Shown piece by piece: positions 17,558-25,501 of a DNA stretch of 64,000 nt (position 1 is the first letter of the stretch; every line of letters begins with the position of its first letter). A program made the position numbers and the translations under genes. The stretch comes from Rhodococcus opacus B4. Lineage in GTDB: Bacteria; Actinomycetota; Actinomycetes; Mycobacteriales; Mycobacteriaceae. The stretch lies in contig NC_012522.1 in the NCBI RefSeq assembly GCF_000010805.1, forward strand, positions 496,001 through 560,000, in the 5' to 3' direction. The notes beneath the pieces were generated by a model. That model was not told the DNA's origin. It saw only the letters and a list, made by a program, of their open reading frames with translations, and ran no database searches.

Positions 17558-18274
17558 TCAGCGGAGGCTGTAGCCGCCGTCGGCGACCAGTTCGCTGCCG
17601 CAGAAGTAGCCCGACTCGTTACTGAGGAGGAACGCGACCGCGGCCGCGATCTCCGACGGTTCGGCCATCCGGTGCTGGGGTGTGGCATCGAGCCACTGCT
17701 GGAACTGGTGCGCCTTCCGGGCGAGCAGCGGTGTGGCGACGTAGCCCGGGGAGACGGCGTTGACACGGACCCCGCGATCGGCCCATTCGGAGGCCAACGA
17801 CTTGGTCAGTGCGGTGACCGCCGCTTTCGAGGCGTTGTAGGCGCACTGTTTCTGGGGGACGTTGACCACGTGATTGCCGCTCATCGAGGAGATGTTGACG
17901 ATGGTGCCGGCGCCCTGCCCGAGCATGCGACGGCCGAAGGCCTGGTTCGTGATGAACAGTCCCCGCAGGTTCACCCCGAGGGTGCGATCCCACTGGTCCA
18001 GGGTCATCTCTTCGGCGGCGATGTCGTCTTCGACGACGCCGGCGGCCGCGACCAGTCCGTCGACACCCCCCTCGCGGTCGACGATGTCGGCGACGACCTG
18101 CCCCATTGCCTCCGGGTCGGTGATGTCCACGATCGTCGATTCGCCGAGCGGTGACGTCGACCGGTCCAGCGCGTACACCGTCGCGCCTTCGTCGATCAGC
18201 CGGGCGCACACGGCCTCGCCGATACCGCCCGCCGATCCCGTCACTGCCACGACCATTCCGTTCAGTCCGCGCAT
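17558..18274 (-). CDS. SDR family NAD(P)-dependent oxidoreductase
   Basis: 238 residues from ATG 18274, with AGGAAGGA upstream; a longer open frame exists but runs into the permease gene. Classical SDR signature: TGSAGGIGEAV for cofactor, serine in NISSMSG, then YNASKAAV as the catalytic Tyr-Lys pair, and NAVSPGYVATPLL. Probably a sugar or sugar-acid dehydrogenase in the operon; XylB-type xylose dehydrogenases of Weimberg clusters belong to this family. Confidence 0.82.
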   Translation of the reverse strand: MRGLNGMVVAVTGSAGGIGEAVCARLIDEGATVYALDRSTSPLGESTIVDITDPEAMGQVVADIVDREGGVDGLVAAAGVVEDDIAAEEMTLDQWDRTLGVNLRGLFITNQAFGRRMLGQGAGTIVNISSMSGNHVVNVPQKQCAYNASKAAVTALTKSLASEWADRGVRVNAVSPGYVATPLLARKAHQFQQWLDATPQHRMAEPSEIAAAVAFLLSNESGYFCGSELVADGGYSLR

Positions 18275-18296
18275 CGTGTGTTCCTTCCTCGGGTTC

Positions 18297-19343
18297 TCAG
18301 TGCGCGGCCGCGACCACGGTGGGTGTGGGCGGGGCGGTGGTGGCTGGGGGTCGCGCTTTGCGGGCCCGGGTCTTGAGGACCCCGACCTTCGCGGCGAGGA
18401 TCGCGCCGACCAGGACGACACCGTTGAACACCGGCTGCACCCAGGTCTGTGCGCCCAGCATGAACAGCCCGGTGGTGCCGGCTGCGACGAGCACGACAGC
18501 GGTCATGGTGCCCCAGACGTTGTAGTAGCCGCGGCGGATCGACGTCTCGCCGAGGAAGCAGGCGGCGATGGCGGGCAGGAGAAACTCCGAGCCGCTCGTC
18601 GGTGCTGCCGAGCCGACCTGGGCGACCTGCAGGACGCCACCGACGGCAGCGAGAACCGCTCCGCCCACGAACGCGCCGACGGTGAGCTGATCGACCTTGA
18701 TGCCGGTCAACCGGGCCGCGTCCCGGCTGCCGCCGATGGCGTAGAGCCGACGGCCCACCGGACGGTAGTACAGGACGTACCAGAGCACGATGCCCACCGC
18801 GACGGCGAAGATGAACGGCAGCGGGATCCCCAGCGGGCGATCCTGTCCGAGGTCCTTGAACGACTGTGGGATACCGCTGTAGATGACCGCGCCCTTCGAG
18901 TACCACAGGATGGCACCGAAGAGGACGGACTGGGTACCGAGGGTGACGACGAGTGCGTTCAGGTTCAGGTAGGCGACGAGGAACCCGTTGATCAGCCCGA
19001 CGACGACGGCCACGACGACGACGATCAGCACCGCCAGTGGCCACTGCGAGACGGTGCCGTTGGACATCAGCCCGGTGGCCAGCACGCCCCCGAACCCGGC
19101 CATGGCGGCGACCGACAGGTCGAAGTGCCCGACGATGAGCGGAAGCATCAGCCCGAATGCGATGAACATGATCGACGCATTGGCCTGCAGGATCGAGCCG
19201 AAGTTCGCGACGGTCGGGAAGGTATCGGGACGCATCACCGAGAAGAATCCGATGATCGCGATCAGGGCGATCACGATTCCGTAGTCGGTGAAAATCCTCT
19301 TGAATGCTCCCGCCGGGCGACCAGGCGCTCGTTGAACGGTCAT
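18297..19343 (-). CDS. Sugar ABC transporter permease (CUT2, RbsC-like)
   Basis: 348 residues from ATG 19343. Some eight to ten hydrophobic segments start with YGIVIALIAIIGFFSVMRP, and the family loop GHFDLSVAAMAGFGG is present. The C-terminal tail is rich in Pro/Thr/Ala. It forms the membrane channel for the importer with the ATPase at 19372 and the binding lipoprotein at 20962. The longer open frame reaching 19466 overlaps the ATPase and is not preferred. Confidence 0.87.
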   Translation of the reverse strand: MTVQRAPGRPAGAFKRIFTDYGIVIALIAIIGFFSVMRPDTFPTVANFGSILQANASIMFIAFGLMLPLIVGHFDLSVAAMAGFGGVLATGLMSNGTVSQWPLAVLIVVVVAVVVGLINGFLVAYLNLNALVVTLGTQSVLFGAILWYSKGAVIYSGIPQSFKDLGQDRPLGIPLPFIFAVAVGIVLWYVLYYRPVGRRLYAIGGSRDAARLTGIKVDQLTVGAFVGGAVLAAVGGVLQVAQVGSAAPTSGSEFLLPAIAACFLGETSIRRGYYNVWGTMTAVVLVAAGTTGLFMLGAQTWVQPVFNGVVLVGAILAAKVGVLKTRARKARPPATTAPPTPTVVAAAH

Positions 19344-19371
19344 GGTGTACTCCAAGATTCGGGTGTGGCCG

Positions 19372-20958
19372 TTAGGCCGTGGAAAGGTCCTGAACGGCGT
19401 AGCTCGCCGCCGCGATTCGTTCGGTGGTGATCTCTGCGCCGACGAGTTCGGTCGCGATACGCCCACGACGCATCACGAGCACTCGGTCGGCGTAGCGGGC
19501 GACCAGGTCGATGTCCGAGTCCAGTAGCAGCACAGACAATTGACGCCGGCCGACTTGTTCGAGGACGGCCTCGAGGATCGTCTTGCGGGCGCCGACATCG
19601 ACGCCGTAGGTCGGTTCGTCCAAGATGAGGACGTCGAGGTCGAGTTCGAGCCACTTACCGAGGACGATCTTCTGCTGGTTTCCGCCGGACAGCTCACCGA
19701 GGAGGCGTTCGGGATCGGCCGGGCGCACGTCCAGGCGCTCGATCGCACTCGCGGTCACCGTCCGCTCGCTTTCGGCCGATAGCAGGCCGGCGCTCATATG
19801 CTTGTCGAGGCTCGCCAGACAGAGGTTGTCTGCCAGCGTGAAGGACGGGATCGCGCTCTGCTTGCGGTCCTGGGGGACGTATCCGATGCCGCGTTCGATG
19901 CTGAGCTTCGGCGAAATCCGGCGGAGCTGCTGACCGCGGAGCCGGACTTCGCCGGCGGTGATGGCCTGCGAACCGAAGATCAGTCGGCCGAGCTCGCTGC
20001 GACCGGACCCGACCAGGCCCGTGACCGCCAGCACCTCCCCTGGTCTCAGGTCGAGATCGACATCCTGCACGAACGTTCCGCACACTCCACGCAACGCCAG
20101 CTTCGGCGGTGTTCCCGGATCGACGACTCGTCGGGCCGGCGCCGGGTGGTCGGCGGTTTCGTCCGTGGTGGCCCCGCCGGTGATGATCTGCGTCAGGTGC
20201 TGATCGTCCGTGGCGGCGATGACGTCATCGAAGACCAGTCGGCCGTCGCGCAGCACCGACACCCGGTCCGCCATCGCGAACACCTCGTCGAGGCGGTGCG
20301 AGACGTAGATCAGGGCAATTCCCTGATCGCGGAGCAACCGGCACCGGGTCAGCAGTTCGTCGACCTGAGCGTTGGGCAGCCGCGCGGTGGGCTCGTCGAG
20401 CACCAGCACACCCCGGCCCGGCTGCAATCCGCGCAGCGCTCGGGCCATCGCGACGAGGGTTTGCTGTACCGGCCCGAGCGCACCGACCAGGGCGCGGGGG
20501 TCGAGATCGTCGAGCCCGACTGCGGCGAGGTCCGCGACCGCGGTTGCCCGCTGACGGCGCCAGTTGATCGTGGCGGCGCGCTTCTCATAGCCGAGGGCCA
20601 ACGCCAGGTTGTCGGCGATCGACATCGACTCGATGAGTCCGAGGTCCTGATGGACGAACCGCACCCCGGCGTCGTGCAGCACCGTGGGGTCGGCGGGCAA
20701 GGCCAGTTCGTCACCGTGCACGCGGATGGTTCCGCTGGTGGGGGTGTGGTAGCCGGCGAGCAGCTTGATCAGGGTCGACTTTCCGGATCCGTTCGCGCCG
20801 AGCAGGGCATTAATCGAACCCGGCCGGAACTCCAGATTAACATTGTCCAGAACCCGGTTGACTCCGAATTCCTTTGACAGTGCGATTATTTCGATGCTCG
20901 GCGTCGGTGACGAGTCATTCGATGTCATTGCGGTTCTCGTTTCCTGGTCGGGGACCAT
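19372..20958 (-). CDS. Sugar ABC transporter ATP-binding protein, two nucleotide-binding domains (RbsA-like)
   Basis: 528 residues from ATG 20958 (ATG 20928 is a possible alternative). NBD1 has an intact Walker A GANGSGKST and Walker B VLVLDEPTA, but a degenerate signature (ALGPVQQTLVAMARAL). NBD2 has a degenerate Walker A (GLVGSGRSE), an intact signature LSGGNQQK and VLILDEPTYGVD. Such asymmetric halves are typical of RbsA/XylG ATPases. It follows the binding protein by 3 nt. Confidence 0.9.
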   Translation of the reverse strand: MVPDQETRTAMTSNDSSPTPSIEIIALSKEFGVNRVLDNVNLEFRPGSINALLGANGSGKSTLIKLLAGYHTPTSGTIRVHGDELALPADPTVLHDAGVRFVHQDLGLIESMSIADNLALALGYEKRAATINWRRQRATAVADLAAVGLDDLDPRALVGALGPVQQTLVAMARALRGLQPGRGVLVLDEPTARLPNAQVDELLTRCRLLRDQGIALIYVSHRLDEVFAMADRVSVLRDGRLVFDDVIAATDDQHLTQIITGGATTDETADHPAPARRVVDPGTPPKLALRGVCGTFVQDVDLDLRPGEVLAVTGLVGSGRSELGRLIFGSQAITAGEVRLRGQQLRRISPKLSIERGIGYVPQDRKQSAIPSFTLADNLCLASLDKHMSAGLLSAESERTVTASAIERLDVRPADPERLLGELSGGNQQKIVLGKWLELDLDVLILDEPTYGVDVGARKTILEAVLEQVGRRQLSVLLLDSDIDLVARYADRVLVMRRGRIATELVGAEITTERIAAASYAVQDLSTA

Positions 20959-20961
20959 GTG

Positions 20962-22143
20962 TTATCCGATCCCCCACAGCTGCTCGAACTTGGCGCGGAA
21001 GTCGTAGTTGCCCTGCCACCCCTTGGTTTCGAGTTCGGCCGACCTGTCCGGTGCGAGCTGGGACAGTGAGTCCTTGTCGAACAGGGCCACCGGGATCGAT
21101 TCGGTGAAGTTGAACGCAGGAAGGCCGTTGGTCATGCGGTTGATGTTGTCAATTGCCGCGTAGGCCAACCACTCTCGAGGATCGGCGAAGCACACCTTCT
21201 GCACGCCGCCGGCGCGAATGATGTCGAGGTTTTCCGGGTTGCAATCGAAGCCGGCGCCGGAAACTTTGCCGGAGAAGCCCGCGCGGTTGAGCCCGTTGCT
21301 GACCCGGAAGAGGCAGGAGTCGAAGCAGGAGACCCAGTTGAGCTGGGGATTCGCCAGCCGGGTGGCCACGGCTTGTGCAGCGGGGCCGATCGTCGGATCT
21401 TCGAAGGTCGCAAGACTCCAGTCTTGTGTGACGACATCGCATCCCGGGCAATTGCCCGGTGCGTCGAGGTAGCTTTGCGAGCCCTTGTACTGTCCGTTGA
21501 CCACGATGTACAGGTCGGCATTGCGCATCTGCAGCATGCCCAGATCGCCGCCACTCTTCCACACCGCGTACTGGGCGATCGACTCCCCGGCTCGCACCCA
21601 GTCGAAGGACACGTCCGGGACCGTGTCCGGGGTGTTCTTGAGCGATCCGAGGGTGACCACCTTGACGCCCGCCGCGAGCGCGCGCTGAAGCGCGGACTGG
21701 ACGCGGGTGGTGTCGACGAAGATGAGGATGACGGCGTCGACCTTCTCGTCCACGGCGGTGTTCAACGCGTTGAGCTGGACTTCCGGCTTTCCCTGGCCGT
21801 CGGAGATCTTCGGCACCCAGCCGAGTTTCTTGACTTCCGATTCGATGGCCTTGGCGGGTCGGCTCGACCCGGTCGAGGCCATCTGTTCCGGGATGATGGT
21901 GATCTCGAGTCCTTGCCGCGGCGGCGGGCTGGTTTCCGGGCCCGTCCAGTGGTTGTCGTGCAATCCCGCGTCGAGCAGTTCAGCTGCGCCGCGTTGCGCC
22001 TTGTCCACAGCAGCATTTCTGGCGGCGGGGTCGACGGCGGATCGGTCCGACGGGGCGGCCGAACAGCCCGTCATCAAAAGAATTGCGCCGATGATGGCGA
22101 CTACGACTCCGCGCCTTCGCGAAGCGTTCCGTGCGATTGCCAT
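20962..22143 (-). CDS. Sugar ABC transporter substrate-binding lipoprotein
   Basis: 393 residues from ATG 22143, with AAGGGAA upstream. A hydrophobic signal ends in a lipobox LMTGCSA. The mature part is a periplasmic-binding-protein type I fold of the CUT2 class (DAVILIFVDTTRVQSAL, AAGVKVVTLGS). Several cysteines (CPGCD, SCFDSCLF, DCNP) are unusual for the family and may form disulfides outside the cell. It is the first structural gene of the operon and defines which sugar enters. Confidence 0.87.
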   Translation of the reverse strand: MAIARNASRRRGVVVAIIGAILLMTGCSAAPSDRSAVDPAARNAAVDKAQRGAAELLDAGLHDNHWTGPETSPPPRQGLEITIIPEQMASTGSSRPAKAIESEVKKLGWVPKISDGQGKPEVQLNALNTAVDEKVDAVILIFVDTTRVQSALQRALAAGVKVVTLGSLKNTPDTVPDVSFDWVRAGESIAQYAVWKSGGDLGMLQMRNADLYIVVNGQYKGSQSYLDAPGNCPGCDVVTQDWSLATFEDPTIGPAAQAVATRLANPQLNWVSCFDSCLFRVSNGLNRAGFSGKVSGAGFDCNPENLDIIRAGGVQKVCFADPREWLAYAAIDNINRMTNGLPAFNFTESIPVALFDKDSLSQLAPDRSAELETKGWQGNYDFRAKFEQLWGIG

Positions 22144-22344
22144 AGCGTTCCCTTTTGCGTTAACCACCCGTCGGCGACACCGCGAATGGACGAGTTGAGT
22201 TGTGCTGCAGGCACACGTGGTACCCACAGCTCTCCCAGAGGGTGACCTCGGGGCATGGTTCATCGCCACGATCACTGCCACGGGAGATCAATGTTCGTGT
22301 GGTCGGGAGCGGGAGGTGCGCCTCCCGTCACTGCCCGTGTGCGG

Positions 22345-23046
22345 TCATTTCCTCTTTCGGGAGGTCAGCGAAGCCCGATTGCGCACGATGCGCCGGAGAT
22401 GGTTCTCCGCGGCGAAGCGTGCCCGCGCCGGATCACCTACCGCGATCGCCTCGGCGATCTCGAGATGTTCCTGGACTGTGTGACCAGCCTCCGACGGATA
22501 GCCCGCTCCCGCGCTGTACGAGTCGCTGAGGTAATCGTTGACCGGCCGCATGACCAGGGGAAAGAACGGGTTACCGCTTGCCTGTGCGATCTGTTCGTGG
22601 AACGCGAGGTCGGCGTCCAGGAACTCCGGGCTCGACGGGTCCGCCGAGCGTAAACGCTCGTTGAGCCGCGTCAGTTCGGCCAAGTGACCGTCGTTGTGCC
22701 GTGCTGCAGCCAAAGCTGCCATCTCGACTTCCAGGACGAGCCGAAGCTCCATGAGCTGTTCGAACGTGCCCTCACTGAGACGAAGCAGCAGACCGTACTG
22801 TTCGGCGATCACACTGCCGTCCACTGTCGCCACGGTCATTCCCCGTCCTGGGCTCACTGTCACCAACCCGCGCTGGACGAGCAGTCGCGTCGCTTCCCGG
22901 ACCACGGTCCGGCTGACTTCGAACCGTTCGGCGAGTTCGGCCTCGGTCGGAAGTCGGTCGCCGGCAGTCAGGCTCAAGATCTCGTCTTGAAGGGTCTGAG
23001 CGACGGCATCAGAGAGGCGCTGCCTCGAGCGGGTGGTTTCCGACAT
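22345..23046 (-). CDS. GntR family transcriptional regulator, FCD subfamily
   Basis: 233 residues from ATG 23046 (an upstream TTG at 23064 lacks a ribosome site). Winged HTH: DRLPTEAELAERFEVSRTVV then REATRLLVQRGLV. FCD domain: ELRLVLEVEMAALAA, DLAFHEQIAQASGNP, VQEHLEIAEAI. It lies 201 nt upstream of the binding-protein gene on the same strand, so it is probably the local regulator of the minus-strand sugar operon. Effector unknown, likely a pathway sugar acid. Confidence 0.87.
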   Translation of the reverse strand: MSETTRSRQRLSDAVAQTLQDEILSLTAGDRLPTEAELAERFEVSRTVVREATRLLVQRGLVTVSPGRGMTVATVDGSVIAEQYGLLLRLSEGTFEQLMELRLVLEVEMAALAAARHNDGHLAELTRLNERLRSADPSSPEFLDADLAFHEQIAQASGNPFFPLVMRPVNDYLSDSYSAGAGYPSEAGHTVQEHLEIAEAIAVGDPARARFAAENHLRRIVRNRASLTSRKRK

Positions 23047-23632
23047 GACAGAAAGGTATGACAAAGATTGCGTGTGGTCAAGCTCACCTCAGCGATCCCT
23101 CACGCATGCAAACCCCATTTACCCGCCTGAACAGCAGATATAGATATTTCCGTTCATTTCCGATGCCCGCAGAAGATGCGATCTTTGTATGATGATTGAG
23201 CGCGTCAGGCCCACAAGCAGCGCGTTTAGCCCCGGCCACACCCACCGCCGTCTCCCGACCCGCACCCTCGCCACCGACGGACATCGGCGACCGCCACGAA
23301 AAAGCGCGACCCCTCGACCGCCGGGACGGTCGGGGCAAAACCGCAGATCACCCGAGCGCCAGCCGCGACACACGCCTCCTCTCAGCGCAACCCAGCACGT
23401 CGGTACTACACCGCGCCGACCCCGACATCCGGCGAAGGCCCGTCACCCACCGACTTCGCGGCGGATCGGCCGGTGGAATCCGGCCCCGCAGAGGAGCTGA
23501 ACGCTCGCCGGCGAGTACGGCGCCGAACGACCTCACAGTCCGCCTCGACATGCACTCGGCCGCCGTGACCGTCGCGTGTACGTCCGCACTTCGCCCAGAG
23601 CACACCTCGAAAATCGAGAATGATGGAAATTT
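23047..23632. other. Gene-poor intergenic region
   Basis: A region of nearly 600 bp between the divergent gntR and the inositol-type operon. Open frames exist but have no recognisable family, no good ribosome sites and low-complexity products. A 13-bp inverted repeat (CTCGA, AAA, TCGAG) at 23606-23618 lies just before the conserved promoter block. The gntR promoter must lie near 23050-23200, where the sequence is locally A/T-rich. Confidence 0.5.
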
Positions 23633-23676
23633 GATGGTTTTTTTGACTTGATTGAGGCATGCATCACAGCAAGACT
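23633..23676 (+). promoter_or_regulatory. Conserved promoter/operator block, copy 1 of 3
   Basis: GATGG, 9 bp, then TTGATT (23648-23653), a 17-bp spacer and AAGACT (23671-23676). The spacer ends in the CACAG half-site. The same order and exact spacing recur at 36181-36224 and 44249-44292. TTGATT with a 17-bp gap fits a -35 box, and AAGACT is a weak -10 box. It faces the ALDH-iolD operon. Copy 1 is the most diverged in the spacer. Confidence 0.7.
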
Positions 23677-23682
23677 GACTGC

Positions 23683-23817
23683 ATGAGTACGAGCACTGCT
23701 TCACAGGTACGGGGTGACCGAGTCGGGTCCCCCGGCGCACCCCGCGTCGTCCCTCTCGAAGGAACTGCGCTGCCTGAGCCACCTCGATCGGTCGCGGCAC
23801 GCGCGTTGACCGGTTAA
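23683..23817 (+). CDS. Possible leaderless small ORF in the operon leader
   Basis: 44 codons starting MSTSTASQVRG and ending at TAA 23815-23817. The ATG is 7 nt past the putative -10 box, exactly where transcription should begin, so a leaderless message could start with this codon. The product has no known family. It may be a leader peptide, a remnant of a lost first gene, or chance. Nothing else is recognised between 23818 and 24023. Confidence 0.3.
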   Translation: MSTSTASQVRGDRVGSPGAPRVVPLEGTALPEPPRSVAARALTG

Positions 23818-24023
23818 CCGGGTGTACCCGAGACCCATCTCATAACTGTCACGGCAGGTCCGGAACTGCCTACAGCACAAACCTTTCCGAATACCAGCCG
23901 AATCACCCACCACCCTCCTTGCTGGTGCGCTGTTCGGTTCGGCAACAGACGTTTCGCTTGCAATCACATGCCACCCTTCGCACATGCGGGGGTGACGACG
24001 AACTCGACGTATGGAGTCCTGAC

Positions 24024-25454
24024 ATGGATATGTTGCTCGCCGGTGAATGGCGCGGCGCCGCAGACGGCCGAACGGAGACCGTCCAGTCACCGTTTGACGG
24101 TCACGCGGTGGATACGGTTCCGGTCGCCACAGCCGCCGACGCCGCCGCGGCCCTCGACCGCGCCGAGATCGGTGCACGAGTGCTCCGGTCGATGCCCGCG
24201 CACGAACGAGTCGCCGTTCTGATGCGCGCTGCGGATCTGGCCGATCAGCGCGCCGAGGACATCGCGCAGACCATCAGCGCGGAGACCGGCAAGCCGATCA
24301 GCGAAGCCCGAGGTGAGGCCGGCCGCTCCGGCAGCATCATCCGGCTCGCCGCATTCGAAGGCAGCCAACTCTACGGCTCGACACTCCCGCTGGACGCGAA
24401 CCCCGGAACCGGTCTCGAAAAGGTCGGCTTCACCCTCCGCCAGCCCTGCGGGATCGTCGTGGCGATCACCCCGTTCAACTACCCGGCGCTGCTGGTGCTG
24501 CACAAGATCGCTCCCGCACTGGCCGCCGGTAACGCGGTGGTGCTCAAGCCCGCTCGCACCACTCCGCTGACGGCATTGAAGCTGGCCGAGTGCTTCGTCG
24601 ATGCCGGCCTGGCCCCCGAGTCGCTGTCGGTGCTGACCGGACCGGGCGCCGCGCTCGGCGACATCCTGGTCACCGATCCCCGGGTGCGGAAGGTGTCCTT
24701 CACCGGCTCCACCGCCACCGGCACCCGGCTGGCCTCCATCGCCGGAATCAAGAAGCTGTCCTTGGAGTTGGGCGCGTCCTGCCCGGTGATCGTGCTCCCG
24801 GACGCCGACATCGAACTCGCCGCCTCGGCGGTCGCTGCCGGCGGCTACATCAATGCCGGTCAGGTCTGCATCAGCGTGCAACGCGTGATCGTCGACTCGC
24901 GCGTGGAGGCGGACTTCCTCGACGCCCTGGTCCCGAAGGTCGAAGACATCGTCATGGGAGATCCGGCGAACGCCGACACCAAGCTCGGCTCCCTGATCTC
25001 GGAAACCGAAGCGATACGGGTGCATTCGGCCATCGCCGAGGCCGCCCTGGCCGGTGCGAAGGTCCTCACCGGCGGTGACCGGGAGGGCGCCGTCGTCTCC
25101 CCCACCGTGGTGGCCGGCGTCGACCCGACCTCCCCGTTCAGCCGCGACGAGTTGTTCGGCCCCGCCGTGGCGGTCTCCTCCGCACCGGACATCGAGTCCG
25201 CGATCGCCCTGGCCAACGACAACGACTACGGCCTCGGCGCCGGCATCTTCACCTCCGACATCTCGGCCACGACCCGGGCGATGCGGCAGATCGACGCCGG
25301 CAACATCCACATCAACTGGACCCCGCTCTGGCGCGCCGACCTGATGCCCTACGGCGGTCTCAAGGGCAGCGGCATCGGCAAGGAAGGCGTCCGCTCCGCT
25401 GTCGAGGAAATGACCGAGGAAAAGACCGTCATCCTCCACGGCCGACCCTGGTAA
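24024..25454 (+). CDS. Aldehyde dehydrogenase family protein
   Basis: 476 residues from ATG 24024, with GGAG 8 nt upstream. Motifs: ITPFNYPALLVLHKIAPAL, the glutamate in LELGASCPVIV and the catalytic cysteine in NAGQVCISVQR. The short N-terminus and the C-terminal PYGGLKGSGIGKEG place it among lactaldehyde / succinate-semialdehyde / non-phosphorylating glyceraldehyde dehydrogenases. It is first in the iolD operon. It is distinct from the CoA-acylating MmsA at 46428, so it probably handles a different aldehyde, for example one released by the HpcH/HpaI aldolase. Confidence 0.82.
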   Translation: MDMLLAGEWRGAADGRTETVQSPFDGHAVDTVPVATAADAAAALDRAEIGARVLRSMPAHERVAVLMRAADLADQRAEDIAQTISAETGKPISEARGEAGRSGSIIRLAAFEGSQLYGSTLPLDANPGTGLEKVGFTLRQPCGIVVAITPFNYPALLVLHKIAPALAAGNAVVLKPARTTPLTALKLAECFVDAGLAPESLSVLTGPGAALGDILVTDPRVRKVSFTGSTATGTRLASIAGIKKLSLELGASCPVIVLPDADIELAASAVAAGGYINAGQVCISVQRVIVDSRVEADFLDALVPKVEDIVMGDPANADTKLGSLISETEAIRVHSAIAEAALAGAKVLTGGDREGAVVSPTVVAGVDPTSPFSRDELFGPAVAVSSAPDIESAIALANDNDYGLGAGIFTSDISATTRAMRQIDAGNIHINWTPLWRADLMPYGGLKGSGIGKEGVRSAVEEMTEEKTVILHGRPW

Positions 25455-25501
25455 CCGTCTCCCGCTCACACCCTTTCGTGGCACTCACAGAAAACGACGA
25501 C

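Noticed and set aside
23196-23651. A 151-codon plus-strand frame in the intergenic region
   Set aside because: Low-complexity Arg/Pro/Ser-rich product, no ribosome site, no family, and it runs into the conserved promoter block.
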